A DNA stretch of 64,000 nucleotides from Granulicella sp. L56. GTDB lineage: Bacteria; Acidobacteriota; Terriglobia; Terriglobales; Acidobacteriaceae. The stretch spans positions 1,168,198-1,232,197 of the forward strand of contig NZ_LMUS01000001.1 in assembly GCF_009765835.1 (NCBI RefSeq), given 5' to 3'. The notes below the pieces were generated by a model, which was not told where the DNA came from, made no database searches, and saw nothing but the letters and a program-made list of their open reading frames with translations. The position numbers were made by a program, and so were the translations under genes. Below, one piece after another: positions 32,666 through 41,270 of the stretch. Within the stretch, counting starts at the first letter, position 1; each line of letters starts with the position of its first letter.

Positions 32666-33904
32666 TTAAACGTCAGCAAACAACCCGGTCCGCGGATCGT
32701 CGGGATTCAACTTCGCCAGCTCCCGCAGTATCTCTTTACTCCGTTCATCCTGCACCTTCGGCACCACGACCTTCACTTCTACGATCTGGTCGCCGCGAGT
32801 GCCTTCGCGAGCAGCGCTCTGCACGCCCTTCTCACGCAGCCGCAGCTTCTGCCCCGCCTGCGTCCCCGGTGGAATCTTCAACTGCGTCCGTCCGTCAATC
32901 GTAGGCACCTCGATCTTCGCGCCCAGTGCCGCCTCCGTCACTGTAACCGGGACAGTTACATAGATATCGTCGCCGTTGCGGCTGAAAACCGGATTCGTCC
33001 CGGCCTTGATAATCAGAAACAGATCCCCCGCAGGGCCGCCGTGCATCCCGGCGTTGCCCTTGCCCGCCAGCCGAATCCGCTGACCGTCGCGCGTTCCCGG
33101 CTTGATGCGGAACTCCAGCGGCTCGCGCTTGATGACGACACCGGCGCCATCGCAGGTCTTGCAGGAGTTCTGTATCTTGCCTGTGCCGCCGCACTGCGGG
33201 CACTGGATGTTGAACTTCATCCGGCCACCCATCTGCGTCACCTGCCCGCTGCCGTGGCACTCCGGGCACTCGATGCTGCCGCCGGTCGTTGACTTCCCTT
33301 TGCAGCTTGGGCAGACCTCCTGCCGCTGAATCTCCAGCCGGGTCACACCGCCGCGCACCGCCGTCCAGAAATCGACGCTCACCTGATACTCAAGGTCCGT
33401 TCCCGGCTGCGGCCCGCGCTGCTGTGCCTTCTGCCCACCGCCGGTGAACATGCCACTAAAGATGTCCTTGAAGCTGCCGCCAAATCCGCCGCTCGACTCC
33501 TGCTGCCCCCCACGAGCGCCGCCCTGAAAGTCCGAGAAGTCGAATCCTCCAAAATCGAACGGAACCTCCTGCCCGGCACCGCCACTCGTACGCGCCCGTC
33601 CACCGCCCGGAGCGCCCGTAAATCCGCCGCCGTAGCCGCCGCGTGCCGCAGCCTCAGCCGCCGCCGGATCGATGTTGTCGGAGTAGAAGCCGAACTGGTC
33701 GTAGATCTTGCGCTTCTTGTCGTCGCTCAAAACATCGTTCGCCTCGGAGATCTCCTTGAACTTCTCCTCGGCCTTCTTATCGCCCGGATTCACGTCCGGA
33801 TGATATTTGCGCGCAGCTTTCCTGAACGCCTTGCGAATGTCATCCGACGTCGCCGTCTTCTTCACGCCCAACGTGCCGTAATAATCTTTTGTCTGTGTCG
33901 CCAT
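32666..33904 (-). CDS. dnaJ: Chaperone DnaJ
   Basis: 412-residue type I J-protein. The J domain (about 5-70) contains the HPD motif (KYHPDVNPGDKKA). A Gly/Arg/Phe-rich linker follows (about 80-165). The zinc-finger domain has four cysteine pairs: CPSCKGKS, CPECHGSG, CPQCGGTG and CKTCDGAG. The C-terminal substrate-binding domains finish the chain. It stimulates DnaK ATPase and hands over unfolded proteins. It is upstream of hspR in one transcript. The first zinc repeat is degenerate at its last glycine (KGKS). No HAIR-like site was found in the 60-bp upstream gap. Confidence 0.95.
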   Translation of the reverse strand: MATQTKDYYGTLGVKKTATSDDIRKAFRKAARKYHPDVNPGDKKAEEKFKEISEANDVLSDDKKRKIYDQFGFYSDNIDPAAAEAAARGGYGGGFTGAPGGGRARTSGGAGQEVPFDFGGFDFSDFQGGARGGQQESSGGFGGSFKDIFSGMFTGGGQKAQQRGPQPGTDLEYQVSVDFWTAVRGGVTRLEIQRQEVCPSCKGKSTTGGSIECPECHGSGQVTQMGGRMKFNIQCPQCGGTGKIQNSCKTCDGAGVVIKREPLEFRIKPGTRDGQRIRLAGKGNAGMHGGPAGDLFLIIKAGTNPVFSRNGDDIYVTVPVTVTEAALGAKIEVPTIDGRTQLKIPPGTQAGQKLRLREKGVQSAAREGTRGDQIVEVKVVVPKVQDERSKEILRELAKLNPDDPRTGLFADV

Positions 33905-33965
33905 AATCTCTCTTCAGCCTCTTCCATTCTGCAACAGCGCGCGCCCCGCGCACCTCGAAATCTGA

Positions 33966-34877
33966 TTACTTCTCCTGCTTATTCCCCTTGCTTATCCCAG
34001 GCTGGCATGTTGGACACCAGAACAGGTTCCGTCCCGCCATCACCTGCGTCAAAATCTTCGTCCCGCAGACAAAGCACTCTCTGCCCTGCCGCCGATACAC
34101 ATAGTGCGCTTCTTCCTTTAAAACCTTGCCCCTTCGGTGAGGGCGGTCCGAGGCCCTGGTCGTGACGATACGCCGGTCGACCATTCCCGCCTTCATCAGA
34201 ATCCCCGCATCCTTCCATATCGACCGCAACAGCTTCTCCTGCACCTCGCTGCCCGGAGTAAACGGATTCAGCCTCGCTCGATAGAGCAGCTCCGCGCGAT
34301 AGATATTGCCAATCCCTGCCGCTACCGCCTGATCCATCAGCAAAGCGCCAATCGCCTTCTTGCTCTTGCGAATCTTCTCCATCGCCCGCTCCGGCCCATC
34401 GCCGTTGAGAGGATCGGGGCCCAGCCGCTTCAGCAGCTTCTCCCACATCGCCTGCGTGTAAACCGAGCAGTCCATCGGCCCGCGCAACTCAACCCACGCA
34501 ACCTTCTCCGGAGCGACATGCCCCGTGCCATCGTCCTCCGAGTACCAGCCATGCCTCTTACTTACACCTGGCTCGGCCGGACGCTTTACAGCAGCAGCAT
34601 TCCACATCCGCAGCCGCAGCGCTCCACGCACCTCAGGCAACGGCCCTGAGCCCTCCGTGAAATCTCCCTGCAAACCAAGATGCACATGCAGAATCCGGTC
34701 CCTGCCAAAGTCGTAACCCAGATGCTTGCCGACGGCCATGACGCGCACCAGCTTTCGCCCGTCGATTACCGCCGCATCGGTAAACCGACCCTGCGGCCCA
34801 TCGATCTTCACCGGCCTTCCGGCAAACGCCGCCGCGTGCCGCTCGGCCCATCGGTGTATCTCGTTTCCTTCCGGCAT
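33966..34877 (-). CDS. nei: Fpg/Nei-family DNA glycosylase (endonuclease VIII-like)
   Basis: 303 residues. The mature N-terminus reads MPEGNEIHRWAERH: Pro2 is the catalytic imino nucleophile and Glu3 the general acid of the family. The helix-two-turn-helix segment includes LLMDQAVAAGIGNIYRAELLY. A C4 zinc finger (CFVC ... CPTC) ends the protein. It removes oxidised bases in base-excision repair. The EGNEIHR start resembles the Nei2-type of Actinobacteria more than Fpg (PELPEVE). The longer frame reaching 34952 lacks a good start, and Pro2 must follow the initiator Met. Confidence 0.9.
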   Translation of the reverse strand: MPEGNEIHRWAERHAAAFAGRPVKIDGPQGRFTDAAVIDGRKLVRVMAVGKHLGYDFGRDRILHVHLGLQGDFTEGSGPLPEVRGALRLRMWNAAAVKRPAEPGVSKRHGWYSEDDGTGHVAPEKVAWVELRGPMDCSVYTQAMWEKLLKRLGPDPLNGDGPERAMEKIRKSKKAIGALLMDQAVAAGIGNIYRAELLYRARLNPFTPGSEVQEKLLRSIWKDAGILMKAGMVDRRIVTTRASDRPHRRGKVLKEEAHYVYRRQGRECFVCGTKILTQVMAGRNLFWCPTCQPGISKGNKQEK

Positions 34878-35004
34878 GGATTTCGGTCGCCTCTCTGGCA
34901 AAATCTCGCAAACACGAACAATGGCGACGGCGCTGGTCAACCACCAGAACAACCGTCGCCACTGCTATCTACTGAACGCTGAAACTACAACGTACTGAAT
35001 TTCT

Positions 35005-35175
35005 TTAGTTCCAGACCTGGCTGGCTTCAATCGCCTCGATCGAAAATGTCTGGTCCGGTTCCATCTGCTGCATCCGCTGCATAAACTGTTCTGCCTCGGC
35101 CTTGGTATCGAACATCATGCGGTTGTACAGTTGTCCCGCCCTCACCTGATCGCATCTCCACATGGTCTCGGTCAT
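35005..35175 (-). CDS. Small conserved-looking soluble protein
   Basis: 56 residues: MTETMWRCDQVRAGQLYNRM, then FDTKAEAEQFMQRMQQMEPD and FSIEAIEASQVWN. GGAGGG lies just before the ATG at 35173-35175, so this start is preferred over an open frame reaching 35337, whose first part overlaps the dnaK terminator region. The pattern (alpha helix rich in Glu/Gln/Met then a beta strand) recurs in my memory of short Acidobacteria proteins, but I cannot name it. It follows dnaK on the same strand. Confidence 0.6.
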   Translation of the reverse strand: MTETMWRCDQVRAGQLYNRMMFDTKAEAEQFMQRMQQMEPDQTFSIEAIEASQVWN

Positions 35176-35326
35176 CGCTTTCCCTCCAAGCAATCGATTG
35201 AGCTCCAGTTTCTCCAGCCAAACCACGTCCGCGTATCTGTCTTCCTCGCTTCTATTCACTTCAACACCTTTCCTGGTAATAAGACGCACTCTACACGTCA
35301 AAGATTCCAATGAGGCCGGATAAAGC

Positions 35327-35358
35327 AAGAGGGGCATCCCAGACGGTACACCCCTCTT
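35327..35358 (-). terminator. Hairpin downstream of dnaK
   Basis: AAGAGGGG (35327-35334) and CCCCTCTT (35351-35358), a perfect 8-bp stem with a 16-nt loop, about 70 bp after the dnaK stop. TTCTACTTCTT follows on the plus strand; the minus-strand side has GCTTTA. Confidence 0.6.
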
Positions 35359-35430
35359 TTCTACTTCTTATACGCAACAGCAACCTCTATGGATTACTTA
35401 CTGCTTATTCAATCCTGTTCCTTGATGCCT

Positions 35431-37347
35431 TTACTTCTTTTCATCGACATCGACATACTCTGCATCGATGACGCCCTCGTCCTTCTTCGGCTCTTCGGTA
35501 ACGCCCTCGGCAGCCGTCGCACCATCGGTCTGCGGCGCAGCAGCGGCAGCCTTGTACATCGCCTCGGCCAGCTTGTGGCTTACGCCCGTCAGCCTGTCCT
35601 TGGCCGCGTTCAGCTCGGACGCATCCGGCGTTCCCGCCAGCGTGGTCTTGGCTTCGGCCAAAGCCGTCTCGACCTCGGTCTTGTCCGACTCCGCAACCTT
35701 GTCGCCGGCGTCCTTCACCATCTTCTCGACGTTGTACACCAGCGAGTCCAGACCGTTGCGCGCCTCAACTGCATCGCGCTGTTCCTTGTCCTCGGCCGCG
35801 TGAGCCTCGGCGTCCTTCGCCATCCGCTCAACCTCTTCCTTGCTTAGACCTGAAGAACTCGTAATCGTAATCTTCTGGTCCTTGCCGGTCGCGTTGTCCT
35901 TCGCCGTAACGTTCAGAATGCCGTTAGCGTCGATGTCGAACGTCACCTCGATCTGCGGCACGCCACGCGGAGCATTCGGAATCCCGCCCAGCTTGAACTT
36001 GCCCAGTGTCCGGTTCTGCGCCGCCATCGGGCGCTCGCCCTGCAACACATGAACCTCAACCTCAGTCTGGTTATCGGCTGCCGTCGAGAACGTCTCCGAC
36101 TTCTTCGTCGGAATCGTCGTATTGCGAGTGATCATGCCGGTCGCCACGCCGCCCATCGTCTCAATCGAGAGAGTCAGCGGAGTCACGTCGAGCAGCAGCA
36201 GGTCCTTCACCTCGCCCGCCAGAACGCCAGCCTGAACCGCCGCGCCGATGGCAACGACTTCATCCGGATTGACGCCCTTGTTGGGCTCCTTGCCGAACAG
36301 GTCCTTCACCAGTTGCTGGATCTTCGGCATACGCGTCTGACCGCCAACCAGAACCACTTCGTCGATCTTGCTGGCGTCGATGCCCGCGTCCTTCAGCGCC
36401 TGCTTGCACGGCCCAATCGACCGCTGCAGCAGATCGTCAACCAGCGACTCCAGCTTCGCCCGCGTCAGCTTACGCACCAGGTGCTTCGGCCCGCTCGCAT
36501 CGGCAGTGATGAACGGCAGATTGATCTCCGTCTCCTGCGCCGTCGACAGCTCGATCTTCGCGCGTTCCGCAGCGTCCTTCAGACGTTGCAACGCCATCTC
36601 GTTGCCCTTCGAGGTCAGGTCAAGCCCGGTCTCGGTCTTGAACTCCGCGATGAGCCAGTCCACAATGCGCTGGTCGAGATTGTCGCCACCAAGATGCGTA
36701 TCGCCATTGGTCGACTTCACCTCGATCACGCCCTCGCCAACCTCAAGAATCGAGACGTCGAACGTACCGCCGCCAAAGTCATAGACCGCAATCGTCTCGT
36801 CCTTCTTCTTGTCGAGGCCATAGGCCAAAGCAGCCGCCGTCGGCTCGTTCACAATGCGCTTGACGTCAAGCCCGGCAATCTTTCCGGCATCCTTGGTCGC
36901 CTGCCGCTGGGCGTCGTTGAAGTAAGCCGGAACCGTAATGACGGCCTCCGTCACAGAATGTCCCAGGTAATCCTCCGCGGCCTTCTTCAGCTTCTGAAGA
37001 ATCATCGCCGAGACCTCAGGCGCGGTGTACTCCTTGCCCTGCGCCACGACTGCAATGTTGTCGCCCTTCGCGACGACCTTGTAGGGCACCATCTTCATCT
37101 CATCGCCCACTTCGTTCAGGCGGCGACCCATGAAGCGCTTGATCGAATAGATCGTGTTCTCGGGGTTCGTAATCGCCTGGCGTTTGGCCACCTGGCCGAC
37201 CAGCCGCTCCCCGCTCTTCGTGAACGCCACAACGGAAGGCGTCGTCCGTCCACCCTCTTCGTTGGGAATCACCTTAGGCTCGCCGCCTTCCATCACGGCG
37301 ACGCAGGAGTTCGTGGTTCCCAGATCGATACCAATAATCTTTGCCAT
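35431..37347 (-). CDS. dnaK: Chaperone DnaK (Hsp70)
   Basis: 638 residues from [21 protein letters not shown], the universal Hsp70 start (a longer frame from 37383 includes non-family residues). ATPase blocks include [34 protein letters not shown] and [14 protein letters not shown]. The substrate domain begins near [17 protein letters not shown] and includes the lid. The chain ends in the acidic [15 protein letters not shown]. It folds and rescues proteins with DnaJ and GrpE. No grpE is adjacent. A HAIR-like element lies 62 bp before the start codon, and hspR lies in the same window, so HspR control is likely. Confidence 0.97.
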   Translation of the reverse strand: MAKIIGIDLGTTNSCVAVMEGGEPKVIPNEEGGRTTPSVVAFTKSGERLVGQVAKRQAITNPENTIYSIKRFMGRRLNEVGDEMKMVPYKVVAKGDNIAVVAQGKEYTAPEVSAMILQKLKKAAEDYLGHSVTEAVITVPAYFNDAQRQATKDAGKIAGLDVKRIVNEPTAAALAYGLDKKKDETIAVYDFGGGTFDVSILEVGEGVIEVKSTNGDTHLGGDNLDQRIVDWLIAEFKTETGLDLTSKGNEMALQRLKDAAERAKIELSTAQETEINLPFITADASGPKHLVRKLTRAKLESLVDDLLQRSIGPCKQALKDAGIDASKIDEVVLVGGQTRMPKIQQLVKDLFGKEPNKGVNPDEVVAIGAAVQAGVLAGEVKDLLLLDVTPLTLSIETMGGVATGMITRNTTIPTKKSETFSTAADNQTEVEVHVLQGERPMAAQNRTLGKFKLGGIPNAPRGVPQIEVTFDIDANGILNVTAKDNATGKDQKITITSSSGLSKEEVERMAKDAEAHAAEDKEQRDAVEARNGLDSLVYNVEKMVKDAGDKVAESDKTEVETALAEAKTTLAGTPDASELNAAKDRLTGVSHKLAEAMYKAAAAAPQTDGATAAEGVTEEPKKDEGVIDAEYVDVDEKK

Positions 37348-37408
37348 ATAGAAATCCTCATTCCGGGCCCACGGCCCATTCACATGTGCGACTGTTCCAG
37401 AATCTCAC

Positions 37409-37429
37409 CTTGAGTCACTTACTGTCAAC
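37409..37429. promoter_or_regulatory. Imperfect HAIR (HspR-binding) site upstream of dnaK
   Basis: CTTGAGT-N7-TGTCAAC. The left half matches the HAIR half-site exactly; the right half keeps TCAA of ACTCAAG. Spacing is the canonical 7 bp. Confidence 0.6.
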
Positions 37430-37575
37430 CTATCTGATGCGCCAAGAAGCATGAAGTTGCGTCATCTTACCCTAATTTCGATGCGTCCAGCCCTCTCTGC
37501 GCCCACGAGAATCACATCTTTATTTTAAATAGGACTAAACTTGTCGGATATCAAAATTTTATGTAAAAAGAAGAG

Positions 37576-38055
37576 ATGGCACGAAAGCACGTCTTCCTCC
37601 ACTACACCCGCTACACTCACCTCTACCTGGGCGTCTTCATCGCACCGGCGCTGCTCTTCTTCGCCTTCACCGGAGCCCTCCAGACCTTCAGCTTCCACGA
37701 GACCACCCGCGGCAGCTCCTATAAGCCACCCGCCTGGATCGCCACCCTCGCCCAGATCCACAAAAAGCAGACCATGACGGTCCCAGTCCGAAAGCTTCCG
37801 CCATCCACGCCGCAATCCGCAGGCACCCGGTCCGACAAGCCAGACAAGATGGAAAAGGCCCAGCCATCGGCTATTCTGGCTAAACCACACAACCCTTTAC
37901 CTTTAAAGCTGTTCTTCCTTGTGGTCTCGATTGGCCTCTTCCTCTCCACCGTCTCCGGCCTGTACATGTCCTACCGCTACAGCCGCAACCGCAAACTCAT
38001 CACCGGCCTCCTGATCGCCGGAGTCATCATCCCCATAGCCCTGCTCTCCCTCTAA
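37576..38055 (+). CDS. PepSY-associated membrane-helix protein
   Basis: 159 residues. The N-terminal helix with HLYLGVFIAPALLFFAFTGALQTF is the PepSY-associated TM signature, found in iron-reduction and protease-inhibitor-like membrane proteins. A hydrophilic middle (about 45-105, Pro/Lys/Ser) has no PepSY domain. A second helix pair follows (LFFLVVSIGLFLSTVSGLYMSY and LLIAGVIIPIALLSL). It resembles a fragment of the larger PepSY-TM reductases and could be a short version or a remnant of one. AAGAGA precedes the ATG. Confidence 0.7.
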   Translation: MARKHVFLHYTRYTHLYLGVFIAPALLFFAFTGALQTFSFHETTRGSSYKPPAWIATLAQIHKKQTMTVPVRKLPPSTPQSAGTRSDKPDKMEKAQPSAILAKPHNPLPLKLFFLVVSIGLFLSTVSGLYMSYRYSRNRKLITGLLIAGVIIPIALLSL

Positions 38056-38078
38056 GAAACCTTAAAAACAAATCCAAC

Positions 38079-38134
38079 GTCATCTCGACCGAAGGCGGCG
38101 CTTTTGCCGCCGTAGCGGAGAGACCCCTGTATTT
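38079..38134 (+). repeat. Dispersed repeat family A, copy 5 (variant with GC hairpin)
   Basis: Same ends as the other copies (GTCATCTCGACCG and GGAGAGACCCCTGTATTT), but the centre is replaced by GGCGGC-GCTTTT-GCCGCC, a perfect hairpin. 56 bp; non-coding. Confidence 0.8.
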
Positions 38135-38219
38135 GTCCTTGCTCTTGTCCTAATTGGCATTTGGACTTCAGGCATCGTTATGACATTTTTTTTGATGACC
38201 GGCCCCATACAATCGCTCC

Positions 38220-38648
38220 ATGGCATCCCAGCCGGTCTTCACCCACACCGAACCCGATCTGCTCCCCATCCTCGACGAGCTACGACGCCGCGAACCCATC
38301 TTCCACACCCCTGAATTCGGCACTACCAACGCTGACTTCGAGCGCATGATGGCACCCGATTACTGGGAGGTAGGAGCCTCAGGCCGCCGCTACAGCCGGG
38401 ACTTCATCCTCCGCTGGATGTCCGACGCTCCACCAGTCGATGCGGTCTTTGCAGGCTGGCAAAGCTCCGGCCATGCCCTCCGCCGCCTCGGCCCGGACAC
38501 CTATCTCCTCACCTACACCCTGCGCCAGATCGAACGCCTCACCCGCCGAGCCACCATCTGGCAGAGCACAGCCGAGGGCTGGCGCATTCTCTACCATCAG
38601 GGCACAATCGTCACCGCCGAAGAGGACGACCTTCCGCCTGCCTCATAA
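38220..38648 (+). CDS. DUF4440/SnoaL-like small protein
   Basis: 142 residues of the NTF2/SnoaL-like cone fold, DUF4440 branch: an N-terminal helix with HTEPDLLPILDELRRREPIF, MMAPDYWEVGASGRRYSRDFI (the D-F-x-E-x-G...G motif) and the final strands YLLTYTLRQIERLTRRATIWQ and GWRILYHQGTIV. Family members are small enzymes or ligand-binding domains; the residues near the cavity do not decide which. It is a single gene flanked by the PepSY gene and a long non-coding gap. Confidence 0.75.
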   Translation: MASQPVFTHTEPDLLPILDELRRREPIFHTPEFGTTNADFERMMAPDYWEVGASGRRYSRDFILRWMSDAPPVDAVFAGWQSSGHALRRLGPDTYLLTYTLRQIERLTRRATIWQSTAEGWRILYHQGTIVTAEEDDLPPAS

Positions 38649-38839
38649 CAACTTCCCGAACACCACCCTCAAAAAGCCCAGCAAAAACACCTGTCAAGCC
38701 CTCCCGCAGTAAATATCTGGCGTTGTAGCTCCACAAGCAACACAAAATAAATGGTTTAGATCCGAAAAATAAACCTCCCAAAATTGCAAAACAGTTTTAC
38801 CCCATCTTCTAAACTAGAAACAGTAGAAGAAAACCCAGA

Positions 38840-38863
38840 AGGCCCAGCGACAATGCTGGGCCT
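38840..38863 (+). terminator. Hairpin in the non-coding region
   Basis: AGGCCCAGC, GACAAT loop, GCTGGGCCT: a perfect 9-bp stem. No obvious T-run follows (ATCTCATTTAG). It may end a small transcript rather than a protein gene, which lies 190 bp away. Confidence 0.45.
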
Positions 38864-38878
38864 ATCTCATTTAGAAAC

Positions 38879-38956
38879 AATATTTTAGCCGTAAACCGTC
38901 AAGAATGAATATTTTGCAGGCACTTAACCCGCTAAGTCCAACGAATTGAATATTTT
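38879..38956. repeat. Three AATATTTT boxes
   Basis: Identical AATATTTT at 38879-38886, 38908-38915 and 38949-38956, spaced 29 and 41 bp. The last two share the GAATATTTT context (GAATGAATATTTTGC, GAATTGAATATTTTAG) and are followed by a C/G-rich run. Confidence 0.6.
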
Positions 38957-39117
38957 AGGATAAAAGTACCCCAGGGGGGTGGGGGCCTGAGAGATAAGTT
39001 CGACAGGCAGGTACTAACTGGAACCCTCCACTCCAGTCTCTCGTCACACCCGCACTTCTGCTGCTCTACAATCGTAGCGGCGGCCGCACGCTGTTCCGCC
39101 TGAGGTTCTACGCAACC

Positions 39118-39894
39118 ATGTCTATTCCCGTGCTCTTCGCCATCGCCATTGTCGTCCTCTACCTGCTCAATTCCATCAAAATCCTCAAAGAATACGAGCG
39201 TGGAGTGATCTTCCGTCTTGGCCGTGTCATGGGAGCAGCCAAAGGTCCGGGCGTCATCCTGGTCTTCCGCCCGCTCGACCAGATCGTCCGCGTCAGCCTG
39301 CGTCAGGAAGCCATGGAAGTGCCGCCGCAGGACGTCATCACCCGCGACAACGTCACCCTCAAAGTAAACGCGGTCATCACCCTGCGCGTCATCGATCCGA
39401 CCAAAACCGTGATCGAAGTCGCCAACTACGTTTACCAGACCTCGCAGTTCGCGCAGACCACCTTGCGCTCCGTCCTCGGCGAAGTCGAGCTAGACGAGCT
39501 GCTCGCGCATCGCGAAGCCTTGAACCAGCGCATCCAGACCATCATCGACGGTCACACCGCGCCCTTCGGCGTCAAGGTCGTCTCGGTCGAGGTCAAGCAG
39601 GTCGATCTGCCCGAATCGATGCTGCGAGCCATGGCCAAGCAGGCCGAAGCCGAGCGCGAGCGCCGCGCCAAGGTCATCCACGCCGAAGGCGAGTTCAACG
39701 CCGCCGCCAAGCTGGTCGAAGCCGCCGAGTTGATGGCGACCCAGCCCATGACCCTGCAACTGCGCTACCTGCAAACCCTCACCGAGATCGGCGTCGAGAA
39801 GAACACCACCATCGTCTTCCCGCTGCCGCTCGAGATGATGAACCTCCTCAATAAATCCATCATGTCCGCCGCGACACCGGAGAAGAAGGATTGA
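39118..39894 (+). CDS. Slipin / stomatin-like SPFH protein
   Basis: 258 residues: one N-terminal membrane helix ([18 protein letters not shown]), then the SPFH domain ([39 protein letters not shown]). A coiled C-terminal segment follows (about 170-215, [19 protein letters not shown]). SPFH proteins form membrane microdomain rings and affect proteases and fluidity. A partner NfeD gene is usual but absent here. Instead a SPOR-domain gene follows, translationally adjacent. Confidence 0.9.
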   Translation: MSIPVLFAIAIVVLYLLNSIKILKEYERGVIFRLGRVMGAAKGPGVILVFRPLDQIVRVSLRQEAMEVPPQDVITRDNVTLKVNAVITLRVIDPTKTVIEVANYVYQTSQFAQTTLRSVLGEVELDELLAHREALNQRIQTIIDGHTAPFGVKVVSVEVKQVDLPESMLRAMAKQAEAERERRAKVIHAEGEFNAAAKLVEAAELMATQPMTLQLRYLQTLTEIGVEKNTTIVFPLPLEMMNLLNKSIMSAATPEKKD

Positions 39895-39896
39895 CC

Positions 39897-40553
39897 GTGA
39901 ATACCCTGTACAGCCGTAACCGTGACATGGAAGAAGACGACGACGAACCCATCGGCCGCGACCGTGAGATGACTCTGGGAACGTCCTTCATCGTTGGCAT
40001 CTTCTTCGCCCTGGTGCTGATCTGCGCCATCTTCTTCGCCTTCGGCTACTCGCTCGGCAAACGGTCCGCGCTTCCCGCTTCGGGCGTAGTTGCTCCGGCA
40101 GCAAGTCAAGACACAGGTTCCTCCAGCGCTGCGAAGCCTTCCTCAGCAATCCCGGAGTCTCAGGCAGCATCTGCTGACTCATCGACTGACACACCGGCTG
40201 ATGACAGCTCGTCAAACGAACAGACTCCGCCAGCGGCCACGCAAACCCCTGTGGCAGTGCCGGCGAAGCTGACAATAAAGCCAACCCCTGTGAGCCGAGC
40301 TGTTGCGCCATCGACACCAGCAGTAGTCCCAGGCGCAGCTCAGTCAGTCGTGCAGGTAGCCGCGGTCTCGCGCAAGGGAGATGCGGACATGTTAGTCGGT
40401 GCTCTGAAACGGCATGGCTATAACGCGGCCATTCATCAATCGCCGCAGGATAAGTTGCTGCATGTGCAGATTGGTCCGTTCGCCACAAAGAAAGACGCCG
40501 ACGCGATGCGCCAGAAGCTGACCGCCGACGGCTACAACGCCATCGTCAAGTAG
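39897..40553 (+). CDS. SPOR-domain inner-membrane protein
   Basis: 218 residues: a short acidic cytoplasmic tail (MEEDDDEP), one helix (LGTSFIVGIFFALVLICAIFFAFGYSLG), a Pro/Ser/Ala-rich periplasmic linker (about 60-145) and a C-terminal SPOR fold (VVQVAAVSRKGDADMLVGALKRHGYN ... HVQIGPFATKKDADAM). SPOR domains bind denuded glycan at the division septum. The GTG at 39897 is chosen because AAGGA lies 6 bp before it. The TTG at 39891 would touch that Shine-Dalgarno. The final 22 bp overlap the convergent plsC gene. Confidence 0.85.
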   Translation: MNTLYSRNRDMEEDDDEPIGRDREMTLGTSFIVGIFFALVLICAIFFAFGYSLGKRSALPASGVVAPAASQDTGSSSAAKPSSAIPESQAASADSSTDTPADDSSSNEQTPPAATQTPVAVPAKLTIKPTPVSRAVAPSTPAVVPGAAQSVVQVAAVSRKGDADMLVGALKRHGYNAAIHQSPQDKLLHVQIGPFATKKDADAMRQKLTADGYNAIVK

Positions 40554-41266
40554 TCCTCAGGCTTCATCGCATCGGGCAGCGCATCGGCAATGGCCTTGCG
40601 CACGGCCTTGAGTAGCTCGTCGCGCGTCTCATACTGCGTAGGCTCAATCACAGGCAGAAACTGCACCTTTGCCACTCCCGGCGTAATGGCGATGCTTCCC
40701 TTCCGCATCATGCGCTCGGTGCCGGAGAGCGCGATCGGAACAATCGGCGCCCCGGTCTGTTGCGCCAGAAAGAACGGCCCTTTTTTGAAGATGGAAAGCC
40801 TTCCATCCTTCGCACGCGTACCTTCCGGGAAGACCAGAATATTCAGCCCTGAATGAAGCGCGTCCGCCGCAGCCGCCACGCTGGCCTGCGCGGCCTCGCG
40901 GCGATGTCCACGCTCAACCGGCACAAACTTGCCCATCCTCATCGCCGTGCCAAGGATAGGAATGCGCATCAGCTCCTTCTTCAGCAGCACCGAACAGCGG
41001 CCCGGAAGCAGCGGAAGCACAACCGGCGGATCGAGGTTGGAGACGTGGTTGCACATGTAAATGCACTGACGGTCGGAGGGAACATTCTCCAGACCGCTGA
41101 TCTCGATACGAATGCCTGCCGCGCGAACACCCGCATTGGCGATCCACATCGCCACACGGTAGAGACGGCTGATGTCCTGCACCAGAAGCGAATAGGGCAT
41201 GCCGATGAGGCCAGCAAGAGGCCCCAGCGCGGTATAAACAAAAAGAAGTTTCAGCGTCGCGAACAT
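40532..41266 (-). CDS. plsC: 1-acyl-sn-glycerol-3-phosphate acyltransferase PlsC
   Basis: 244 residues. Acyltransferase blocks are present: CNHVSNLDP (HX4D motif I), a block around KKELMRIPILGTAMRMGKFVPVER, and FPEGTRAKDG (motif III, the FPEGTR glycerophosphate contact). A hydrophobic N-terminus anchors it to the inner membrane. It makes phosphatidic acid from lysophosphatidic acid. It is the last gene of a leftward series and shares its stop region with the SPOR gene. Confidence 0.92.
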   Translation of the reverse strand: MFATLKLLFVYTALGPLAGLIGMPYSLLVQDISRLYRVAMWIANAGVRAAGIRIEISGLENVPSDRQCIYMCNHVSNLDPPVVLPLLPGRCSVLLKKELMRIPILGTAMRMGKFVPVERGHRREAAQASVAAAADALHSGLNILVFPEGTRAKDGRLSIFKKGPFFLAQQTGAPIVPIALSGTERMMRKGSIAITPGVAKVQFLPVIEPTQYETRDELLKAVRKAIADALPDAMKPEDYLTMAL

Positions 41267-41270
41267 GTTT

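Larger units (their letters stand above)
38649..39117. other. 469-bp AT-richer non-coding region with repeats
   Basis: No gene that I can support. It holds a strong hairpin (38840-38863), three AATATTTT boxes (38879-38956) and a G-rich run (GGGGGGTGGGGG, 38974-38985) followed by a purine/pyrimidine mix up to the slipin gene. It is clearly lower in GC than its neighbours. Confidence 0.6.

Noticed and set aside
32666..33904. DnaJ with a lost zinc-finger glycine as a defective chaperone
   Set aside because: Only the last glycine of one CXXCXGXG repeat differs. All eight cysteines and HPD are present, so function is expected.
25897..38134. Insertion sequence as source of the family-A copies
   Set aside because: No transposase frame, no terminal inverted repeats of IS type and no target duplication seen. 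A REP-like element fits better.
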